From Rhododendron vialii (Eukaryota; Streptophyta; Magnoliopsida; Ericales; Ericaceae), in contig NC_080557.1 in NCBI RefSeq assembly GCF_030253575.1, positions 2,475,001-2,539,000 on the forward strand: a stretch of DNA of 64,000 nucleotides. The letters run 5' to 3'. The notes under the pieces are model-generated. The model saw only the letters and a program-made list of their open reading frames with translations, searched no databases and was not told where the DNA came from. Both the position numbers and the translations under genes were made by a program. Shown here piece after piece: positions 55,101 through 64,000 of the stretch (positions are counted from its first letter, which is position 1; every line of letters begins with the position of its first letter).

Positions 55101-57646
55101 GGAATGAAGTTGCTGGTTTATTGGTGCGGATTACGAAACTTGAAACTAAAAAATAGCTTGTGGACAAGTTGTGGAAGATTTTTGAGAGAATGATCGATCT
55201 TAATGAAGAACGGAAGCCGACCTTCAAGGTTTACACCAAACAAAGTAAGTTTGATTTTACCCCCTTATTTTCTAAATTCTAACGTAATCCTTCTTTCTTT
55301 TGTGCATGTGTGAATCTCATAAGTAGCTTAGCATGCTATGTTGTCACCTCACCAAATGGTTTGCTTCCATTTCACGTGCCTCTATAGTCAATATATATCT
55401 AGATTTCATAAATCAAATCCCAACCTTTTTCATGTTACTCCAAGACAAAGTATTAATAAACCCACAATTTGATTTACAAAAATGCAGTTATTACAATTTG
55501 CTTGCTTATGTTCTGTAATCACAAAGGCTTTGTATCCTCATAATCGTTTGGGTATAATTTGGAAGAGGCTCTCGTTAGATGTAGCCATGAAATTGGCAAT
55601 GAAGCTGAAGCAAGGGAAACTAAGAGTTTGACTACTTCTGAAGGTAAAATACGGTTTTACAATCATTCGTCTTGAAAATAATAGATTGATATCTTAAAAT
55701 TAAATACGTAGTATTGAGAATGAAAGAGGCCAAAATAGACACAACAATACCGTTGAGTTCATTTTTGACTTTTGTGTCTATGCTTTACTATATGGCAGGC
55801 CCGCCCTTGCATATATTAGTTGGATGTGAAAAGAAATTAATAAAAGGGCAAGGGTAGCGGTGGACTTAAAATATTTGTTATATAGTATTGTACAATGCCT
55901 TTTTATATAGTATTGACGTACACCAACATTGCCTTGTAAACTTTTACAATGTTTGTCAGTGGTCCGTAGTAAGATGTTCAATAGTTGTGGATCCGCTATT
56001 GTCTTTTCCTAATGTCAATGGGCTCATCCTTTAAGGACCTTTCATTTGGCAATCTTTTGAAGGATGAGGATGGACAACTTGGGTTATCTCTTACCCATAT
56101 CTTAGGAATGTGTTTGGACGTGTTATTCTACACTTAATTTTTCTCTCTTTTTCAAAAGTTAATTTTACTTTTCTAAACCTGAAGTTCATGTTTTTTCCTT
56201 TGGCTCCAATCTTTATTTGTCAAATGATATATTCCATGTCAAGCTGTTCCGAGCTTGAATATTATATAAAGACTTTGCTAAAGTTCGTTCGATTGCTTTT
56301 CAAACCAAGCTTGAGCAGAGATTTCAGCTCAGGTATTAAATGAACGTGCTCAAGCATCTTACTACATGGCTTTACAATCCTAATCTTTGTGTCCTTAACA
56401 TTTCTATAGGAAAATGAAATGATGTGGTCGACCCATGCCCAAGGAGTTTCGATAACTGACACTTTGCAATCCCAGTGTCAAGCGTGAGTACGATTTTGAC
56501 TTGTGGTGCGTGAGTACGATTTTGACTTGTGGTGCTCGTGTTTCTTTGGAGGTTACCTCATTCTTTAGGTAGCATATCTCCGCATTATATTTTACTCATT
56601 AGCATTTTCACTGCTATTTTGTTTCCAAAATTAAAGTCGTATTTATTGTGTTTCTATGGAGGTTATCTCGTTCCCTAACAAAAGGAGCTAATATTTTGTG
56701 TCCAAGATTTAAGTCGATTAAGTTAAGATCTATGCCTATGAGTGCTTGCGCATCCTTTGTTGATTTTTTTCCGTTGAACTTTCTGTAGTTCCACCCGTTA
56801 CATTACATTACAGTAGGCACCATTGGCATTGCATTTACTTATTATTGGGTGAAGCATGGGAATTTATGTGTTGAAGACATGGAAGAGGTTCCTGGAACTA
56901 TTTTAGGAGCAGAGTTTTGTTGCAGGTTCGTCAGCTTAATCACATCAAGTAGTTTTGTTTTTTGCTGCAAAGTTTCTAAAATTGGTTTGTATGTAAGAAC
57001 TCCTCTTCATAGGTTTAACTACTAGTACGTAAGGTGCGGACTATGCAAGAGAACACCTGGTAAGAAAAAGAGAAGGATTGCTTCATAAACCTTTGGCCTT
57101 TGGGATTTTGAATTACAATACTTTTTAGGTTGTCGGGTCAAATATCAATTTTGTTCTTTATTAAGATAGCCTTTCTGATGTTCAAAAAGAAGAAGAAAGA
57201 TAGCCTTTCTGCAATGCATTCAAACAGAACCCCTTGTAAGCAAAAGAGAAGGGTTGCTTCATAAACCTTTGGCCTTTTGGATAATGAATGATGATACTTT
57301 TTTAGTTGTTTGGTCGAACATTGATTTTGGACTTAGTTAAGATAGCCTTTCTGAAGTTCAAAAAACAAAAAAAAAAGAAAAAAAAGGATAGCCTTTCTGC
57401 TATGCATACAAACAGTTAGATGTACCAATTTCATTGGATTCTTTATCCTTCTAATTACTCGATCTATGCAAAGTTCTTGTCTTTTCATTGTGTAAAATGT
57501 CTTGCTAAACACTATGCACGCACTCCTCTTAAATGTATTGCATCTTCAGATTGCTTACTCTGGTTTGCTAAGGTTATGTCAATCGGGTCATCAGTTTCTT
57601 AGAAAGAGATGTTTACTACTTGTTCTTCATTAGTTTGGGTACTTGA

Positions 57647-57691
<45 letters not shown>
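57647..57691 (+). repeat. (GT)n(TA)n microsatellite, C copy 2
   Basis: About 12 GT units followed by about 9 TA units, then a T-run. Confidence 0.95.
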
Positions 57692-57692
<1 letters not shown>

Positions 57693-58002
57693 TTTTTTTT
57701 GACTTTTCACACTATTTTCTTTTGATAACTTAACACCTACCTCGAGGTTTTTGGAATTCCACTATGCCTTCCCGTCTTAGGGCTGTCATGAAACTGCGCT
57801 TGGTGGGAGGTGACTTTTTATATTTTTACTCCTCAACATATTTATATTTTGGTGTCACTTGTTCCCACCTTATGTCATTCCTGTAGCTAACTAATCTGAA
57901 AATGATTGTGGTGACCTTCTTCCCAACCCCCTTATGGTTGACCACCATCTTTACGTACATCATTTGTTGAACACCAACTATATCTCCACCGATTGATTGC
58001 AG

Positions 58003-58188
58003 AGCAAGTATTTCCATTACAATAAACTGTTGGTTCTCTATTGCATGATGCAAGAGTGTATTAGTTTCACGGATGAAATGTTGTTTGCTAAATCCTTACA
58101 TGGGTGTGACCAGAGGCCTATTTTATTATCAGCATCAATGGCATTGATAATTACTTGTGTGCACTTCTTAATAGAAAATCTTGGCTGA
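58003..58188 (+). other. exon-like open frame, C copy 2
   Basis: After acceptor GATTGATTGCAG: SKYFHYNKLLVLYCMMQECI, then FTDEMLFAKSLHGCDQRPIL, ending SMALIITCVHFLIENLG and a stop. It is open further than the copy 1 version (30818), which has lost a base. Family not recognised. Confidence 0.35.
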
Positions 58189-59494
58189 ATCTTTATCAAC
58201 TGTCCCATGAGGGCACGAGACTAGTGCGAATAACGCTGTTATGACGCTAGTATATGTGTGTGTTAACTGGTCTTCTAAATCTTCTTGTGCAGCTTCAAGG
58301 ACAAACCCCCTCCGTGTGCTGATCTGGATTTCTTTGTGCTAGCTTGTTCGACGCTTGGCCTGCTGAAAGCTTCATTATGTCAGAATATTATCATAGTGAA
58401 AATATCCTGCTTTATGAAATGAAAAAAATCTTATCAATCACAGTTTCTTCTTTGCAAGCTGATATTTCTAAATGTGGTTGCAATTATGGTTTCAAAAGTG
58501 GCGGTCCAATGTGTTATTTGGCATGCTGTATACTTAGCAATTGTTAAATTTTGTGTCAATTTTAGTATCTGGTTTGTTATTTCAAAATTGGTTGATAGTT
58601 GTGACTAGTCCTCTATTTGAGCAACCTCAACGCGTGTTTGAATCAATATGCATCTACTGCCTATTATAAGAGAGGCTGATGGGCGGTTTCTCCTGCAGCA
58701 GGTCTTAAAAGACAAAAGTACCCTCCTCTTCCTAAGCAACTGCCTAACCTCTTCTGTCCGCATTTGCTTTCCTCCACCGTCTCAGCGCCAGAATGTACTG
58801 CCCTTGGCCACCCAATTGGTAACCGGCAATGTTGACAGCTCCTTGGAAAAAGAAAGAAAGCCATCACGGCTGCCTATATAAATTGCCCCCCTTCACCTTC
58901 TGCAATAGAACAATTAATTAAAACTAAGTTTCCTATAATTGCCTCCTCTGGCTGCAGCTTATATGAAAAATTAAGTTTCTCTGAACCTGAGGTATCACTC
59001 ATTTAACTATTAAAACCAAATTTCTTCCTCTTTCTCTGTAGCAACTTCTCTTTCTCTGTAGCAGCTTCTCAACAATTTTCCCATTCATCTATTTTGTTCA
59101 ATACTGGACGTATGTATATTATTTTTTTCTCTGGAAGCATGTTCCTTTGTTAGCACTACAACCCATGCGGTTTTCCTTGAGAAGAAAGTGCGATAGCTGT
59201 TTGGTTTGTGGTTTCAAACCATCAGGTGATAGTCCGGCCTGGTGTTCGACTAGATGTCTAGCTGAATATACGCCTAGCCTATTTGGTACTTCCATTTTTT
59301 TTTTTTTTTTTTGCGAAAATTGATCGATGATTAATTGTTTAGCTCATTTGCTACTTTCACTGTAGAGAGACACAAAACAAAAAAGGAAAAGACACCCATC
59401 TGCAGGTCTCATAAACACCTTAAAGCTTGCTAGTTTGTTTTCATTATCCTGAATTCCTAATGAAAAATTAAATGATTGAATTGCGCACTTAAAA

Positions 59495-59640
59495 GTATTG
59501 GATTGAGCCGATTTTTCGCGAGGATTTTTGAAAAAATATTTTACATTAACTGAATGGCACAGATCGTTTGTGTGAGACCAGTAGTGGGCCCCACACTACA
59601 ATTTGTGCATAATTGTTGTTTGAGTAGCAACGTTGTTTAT
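59495..59640. mobile_element. solo half of the foldback MITE 2 family
   Basis: TTGAAAAAATATTTTACATT, then CGTTTGTGTGAGACC and GTGGGCCCCACACTAC, then TTTGTGCATAATTG match the right half of 13850-14235. The left half is missing. Confidence 0.65.
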
Positions 59641-59991
59641 GAAATACATATGAACTCCACTAAAGAGTGTGCTTGGTCCGTCGAGTTTCGAGTATTTTGT
59701 TCTTACATTTAAACCCAGGTTAAATAAATAAAAAAAAATAAAATAATTTTAGACTTATAAGTTTATTAGAATGCAACAAGTAGTAATTTGCCAACACGGT
59801 TAAGAAACAATAATCCAACTAGAAGTCTTTCAGGATATAAAGTGAAAACAGTATTAAGTACGAGGAGTAATTTGAGACAAGGATAAGAAACTATATGGTC
59901 TAATATGTAATTTACACGAGATATATCCTCGTGTCCCCAATTATATTCGACCAGAAATCAGAGCCAGCCAGAACCTTGCATCCAAAAGGTA

Positions 59992-59996
<5 letters not shown>

Positions 59997-60024
<28 letters not shown>
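59997..60024 (+). repeat. (TC)n microsatellite in the V-ATPase B leader
   Basis: Short CT/TC run upstream of the V-ATPase B exon 1, matched at 52842-52869 in the truncated copy. Confidence 0.9.
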
Positions 60025-60026
<2 letters not shown>

Positions 60027-60180
60027 TGGCGCCTAGCAAATAAATCACCTTCAAGGGTAAGGGGATGTTCCAATCCAATCCACAAACCATGATACAATCC
60101 ATCCAACACAGATTCAGGAGTATTACATTTGGTCCCTTCTTTCTTAGCGAATTTTTGTGTTTTCTGTTTCAGGTTGAATT

Positions 60181-63100
60181 ATGGGTGCAGTGACGAACAA
60201 CCTCGACATGGAGGAGGGTACCCTTGAGATCGGCATGGGTAAGTCCTGGAAATGTATAGAATCAAGTATCGGATTGATTATTTCAGATCTTAGCAATATT
60301 TAATGTGCGAAATTCAATTATAGCCTCTGGTCAAGTTGAAAATTTGTTCATTTTGCTATGAATGGATCATCGGAAAGAACGAAACTCAAATCTTCTGTAC
60401 CGGATTTGTGCCTGTACCTCCATTCCCGTGCAATTTCAGCTGCAACGAAGAGGTACAGGATTATTTTGGTACGGGGACATGACATGGGAAAGAACTCTGA
60501 TTTTTGTACTCTAAAGCAAGTTTAAGGACTTTAACAGAAAGCGTTGAGAGTTGGATGCTAATGCCTTAATTGATGATGGGTACCAAATAAAGTCGGTTCT
60601 ATATAGCATGTCCCGAATTAGACAGCGTTTTGAGGATGTTGACAACAGAATTCAGATGGGATTTGAATTTCTTATATATCAAATTAGGGCAAGGTTGCTT
60701 GCTTGCCTCAATTTCCCTCAACCCGATTAAGATAGCCCTCCGATGAGCATGCCATTTCCATGCTCGCACTAGCATGCTTAACCATTCCACCCTGTTGAAA
60801 AGACTTATCGATCTTGCTCTAGGGTGATAATTGTATGCCTTGTATATTATAGAGTAGATCAGGAGCAAGGTCTGTAACATTCTCAAAACAAATGCTGCAA
60901 TTATGGGTGCCATGGTGCTACCTTGTGACCCAATGCCTAAAACCTTGTGAACCATGTGATACCTCTCACGATGCCGCTCGGGAACGCTTAACTCTATCAA
61001 TCCTAGAGAACAAGACCTGTATATAGAAACATCCCTGAACCAAGGTGAAGACGCGTGCTTGCTTTTGAATTCCTCCATTCGTGAGGAGCATACCCTTATG
61101 CGTCGTAATTTCTGAGATACTTGGCTCCACTACTCTGGAGATTGTGTTGCTAACAATGTGTCACTAGCAGAAGGTATTTTACCAATACCTTGTACTCGCT
61201 CTGGCACATTTCCGTGGCACACTGGGTTTGTTAGACTCGATGGTCTGATTGATAAAAGCCGCCTTCTTCATTCTCAAATAAGCAATCTCCTTCCTTGGCT
61301 TGATGTGGCCCTTTATTGCTGTATGTTTTTGCAGAGTACAGAACCGTTTCTGGAGTTGCTGGACCACTGGTTATCCTTGACAAAGTTAAGGTGGGTATTG
61401 TACTCTCCATACTTGGTGTGCACTGTTTGAGTTGCATATTTATTTGAACGTGTAACAAAAGGTTTGATGTTATAATTGCAGGGACCCAAGTATCAAGAGA
61501 TTGTCAATATTCGATTGGGAGATGGAACAACTCGACGTGGTCAAGTCCTAGAAGTTGATGGGGAGAAGGCCGTTGTTCAGGTGATTACCATAACCATTTC
61601 AGCATCACTTTGTATGTTATTGATCATCCCCCATACTTGGAAACATGGTTGTGCTTTATATTTGTTTCTCTCAAGAGTCATATGTCACCTACTTCACACC
61701 TCCTAATTTTCTGTTACCGTCCATCACCTGTTAGGTCTAATGGAGCTTCAAAGTTTGAAGTTGGTCTAGGCATGAATTGGCTCCTTGATATTTCAAGTAG
61801 CAAGTTCAATCTTTCTGTTCCTACTTTCCTGTATGCTTTTAAAAAATGTCTTCTAATTCATGTGCTACGGCATAGATTTAGCAATGTTATACAGAGAGTG
61901 TTGGGCCACTAAGAAACATCATGTGAGTAGGATGAGTGTAGCTGATGTGAGAATGCTGAGATGGATGTCTGGTAAGATTTTGCGTGATAGAATAGGAACT
62001 GAAACCTTTCGCTGAATGGTAGGGGTAACCGACCCCAATTGATTGGGACTTACGGCTCAGTTTGGTTTGGTTAGTCCCTTGGTATAGCCTTACCGTGTTT
62101 GACTGGAACCAGAGATGGGTCAATATAGGTTACATGGGTCTTATTATGGTGCTTTTAACTTTGCATGGTACCTGAAAGCTATTTTCACTCAGCTGTGGTG
62201 TATGCTCCTCCTGAAAACTCTTTTGGTTGTATGCCCCTGTTTTCTGTTAAGCAGTTGTATGCCCCTTCATACTTGACTTTTTCTCGTTAATTTTTCGCAA
62301 GTGACTGGATTCTCTGACTGTTTCATTGTGAGCTCGGACTAGGTTTTTGAAGGAACATCTGGAATTGATAACAAGTACACCACAGTGCAGTTTACGGGCG
62401 AGGTAATGAATTTCGCATTAATTGTACATCTTGTTCTTTGGAATGGGATGGATGTATTCCAGGACTTCAATTAATTCACTTCCATGGATCTCCTTTATGG
62501 AAATAAGCAAAAGCATTACTTTGTTTGGTTGTCAGTTTTGAGATAAAAAAGTTATATAAGTTTGCGTATTTTTCCGTTTTTAGTAATTTTTTTTTAACAT
62601 TTTAACGAACTCTTTTACTTTTTGAATAGAGGTACGCAATGTACATCCAAAAAGTATAAAATAAGTAAAAAATTTGACAAAAAATCACTGAAGACGAAAA
62701 AACACGGATGACGAAACAGTCAAAATTTTTGGAGATTATTTCTGAAAGGAGAACCAAACAAAAGTGATTGTTTTGAAGGAAGAGTTGGTCGTCTTACTAT
62801 GAAGAGGTTCAAAAAAGGAAATAAAAAAAATGAAGTATTCGTCTTTCTATTCTGTGTAAGCTTGAGGGATCAATTCCTTGATGTGTGGCTTTAATGTGAA
62901 AATTATTTTGTCTTTGTCCTTGAGGAATGAGGATGGTTTATACTTTCATTTCACTTGTTGCAATGTAGGTCCTTTTTGGTGTGTGATATCTCCTCTAAAA
63001 CTAAAATTCTGCTCTTCTGAAAACCTCAGTTGCTACTTGTTTGCAGGTCTTGAAAACTCCTGTTTCATTGGACATGCTTGGACGCATATTTAATGGTTCT

Positions 63101-63933
63101 GGGAAACCCATTGATAATGGGCCTCCTATTCTGCCTGAGGCTTATTTGGATATTTCTGGTATGTGGTATCATAGAACCAACTTAGTAGATATTTAATTTT
63201 GTTAATACTTAGTATACTTTTTTGCTATTTATTTCTATGTAGTGTAATCTGCTTTTGTCTTCTCCAGGTAGTTCTATCAATCCTAGTGAGAGGACGTATC
63301 CTGAAGAGATGATACAAACGGGGATTTCAACAATTGATGTCATGAATTCAATTGCCAGAGGTCAGAAAATCCCACTCTTTTCTGCCGCTGGTCTTCCCCA
63401 TAACGAAATAGCTGCTCAGATATGCCGCCAGGCTGGATTGGTGAAGCGGTTGGAGAAATCAGAAAGTCTTCTAGAGGTATATTTGGCCTACCATTTTAAT
63501 TCCATCTAGTAACGATTCAATATTGAGATTTTTTACCTGATGTGCTACTATGATCTAGGAAACTACAACTCTAGTGTGTGACTCTTGTGCCTTTTCGCTT
63601 CCCTGTGAGATTAGACCGAAATGTGTTTTGTAACTTATGTGGATGAAACTGACTTCGTTCTGCAAATATAGGATCACTTAATGTTGGATACGAAGCCTAA
63701 ATTGTGGAGATGACTGCTTTCTTGTTATCCAAGACGTAACTGTTATTTGTTTTGATTTTGTGTTTTAACTCATGGATCTGATTGGTTTAACAACACTTTC
63801 ACAGGACGGGGCAGAGGACAATTTTGCCATTGTGTTTGCAGCTATGGGAGTCAACATGGAGACAGCACAGTTCTTTAAACGTGATTTTGAGGAAAACGGA
63901 TCGATGGAAAGAGTGACCCTTTTTCTAAACCTG
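60181..63933 (+). CDS. VHA-B: V-type proton ATPase subunit B, exons 1-7 (3' end outside window)
   Basis: Exons 60181-60238 ([19 protein letters not shown]), 61335-61390 ([19 protein letters not shown]), 61482-61580, 62343-62402, 63047-63158, 63268-63476 and 63805-63933 join in phase to 241 residues, about half of the roughly 488-residue family. Landmarks: [95 protein letters not shown] and VTLFLNL at the last donor. Subunit B forms the V1 head with catalytic subunit A and carries the non-catalytic nucleotide site; in place of the P-loop GKT it has [16 protein letters not shown]. The complex pumps protons across tonoplast and Golgi membranes. Intron 1 (60239-61334) contains a 159-codon antisense ORF, and intron 3 an RTE fragment. 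A broken copy of the 5' region is at 52832-53400. Confidence 0.97.
60599..61078 (-). other. 159-codon antisense ORF inside V-ATPase B intron 1
   Basis: ATG-started frame [20 protein letters not shown] with [20 protein letters not shown], a hydrophobic stretch ([20 protein letters not shown]) and a basic C-terminal half. No family recognised; could be a fragment of a captured gene or chance. It is the longest unexplained ORF of the right third of the window. Confidence 0.3.
61890..62070 (+). mobile_element. RTE-type LINE reverse-transcriptase C-terminal fragment in V-ATPase B intron 3
   Basis: The frame from 61898 reads [20 protein letters not shown], then [19 protein letters not shown] and a stop. 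This is the well-known C-terminal block of plant RTE-like LINEs (family pattern ECW..K..H...M..AEMRMLRWM.G..R.DRI.N). The 3' tail CCCCAATTGATTGGGACTTA and GGTTTGGTTTGGTTAG also fits. A short dead insertion tolerated in the intron. Confidence 0.8.
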
Positions 63934-64000
63934 GTATTTCAAAATTAAGTTTGAACCCTTTTTTGTGGTTTTTGCATCATCGAATCAATTTCCTGCACTG

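Larger units (their letters stand above)
53465..55915. repeat. large inverted repeat HP2 (arms about 1.2 kb, loop 28 bp)
   Basis: Left arm about 53465-54691, right arm 54720-55915. Inner ends TGCAATTGGACT and AGTCCAATTG; middle GAAGTTCGGCTTCTGTTCTT against AATGAAGAACGGAAGCCGAC; outer GGCATTGTACAATATTATAT against its complement near 55880. More diverged than HP1, with many mismatches and small indels. The arms contain RNase H-like sequence inside and the first part of the C segment outside; no GCN1 piece. Confidence 0.9.
54720..59450. repeat. segmental duplication, C segment copy 2
   Basis: Collinear with 27440-32465. Specific differences: no antisense GCN1 insert, a duplicated CGTGAGTACGATTTTGACTT unit at about 56485-56530, loss of part of the segment near 58370 (copy 1 31200-31400 has extra sequence), and GT/TA microsatellite growth at 57647-57691. 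Confidence 0.82.

Overview
The window is nuclear DNA of a eudicot plant. The evidence is spliced genes with GT-AG introns, a vacuolar ATPase subunit B gene, a long intron-poor P-class PPR gene, and dense plant-type repeats (Stowaway, hAT and Mutator-like MITEs, a SINE, RTE-like LINE and Ty3/gypsy remnants, long CT/TA microsatellites). The species cannot be fixed from the sequence alone.

Layout. (1) 320-2011, + strand: 3' exons of a MAT1-type CDK-activating-kinase assembly factor; its first exon lies left of the window. (2) About 2960-20560: a tandem duplication. Unit A (about 2960-10800) carries an intact 936-codon PPR gene (At4g30825 type) and, convergent to it, an intact intronless RING-H2 gene. 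Unit B (about 10820-20560) carries decayed copies of both, and its upstream region is loaded with nested insertions. MAT1 beside this PPR gene matches the order of At4g30820 and At4g30825 in Arabidopsis. (3) About 20436-32465 and about 45857-59450: two collinear copies of a second segmental duplication, here called D (20436-22990 / 45857-51915) and C (27440-32465 / 54720-59450). Each C copy begins at a large inverted repeat built on RNase H-like coding sequence. A third partial C copy is at 45140-45856. A 3.7 kb Mutator-like element with a 9-bp target duplication sits inside the second D copy. (4) About 32465-45140, between the copies: a telomere-motif-rich degenerate repeat, an ORRM2-like RRM pseudogene, an unrecognised multi-exon gene with perfectly phased 3' exons (36782-41583), a gypsy remnant carrying a SINE-like insertion, and an isolated first exon. 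(5) 60181 to the right edge: the first seven exons of a V-ATPase subunit B gene; a frameshifted copy of its first exon and 5' flank lies at 52832-53400.

Likely functional genes are MAT1, PPR copy A, RING copy A, the V-ATPase B gene and possibly the unknown gene at 36782-41583. They work in unrelated processes (transcription/cell-cycle kinase assembly, organelle RNA, ubiquitination, vacuolar proton pumping), and no operon-like logic is implied. The most unusual content is structural. Two long near-palindromes (26490-28341 and 53465-55915) are folded on the same RNase H-like sequence at different axes, and one of them carries a fragment of a GCN1/ILITYHIA-type gene, so transcripts could form long hairpins. 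Several insertions (the 3.7 kb Mutator-like element, a 122-bp MITE and a SINE) can be verified inside the window because the paralogous copy preserves the empty site.
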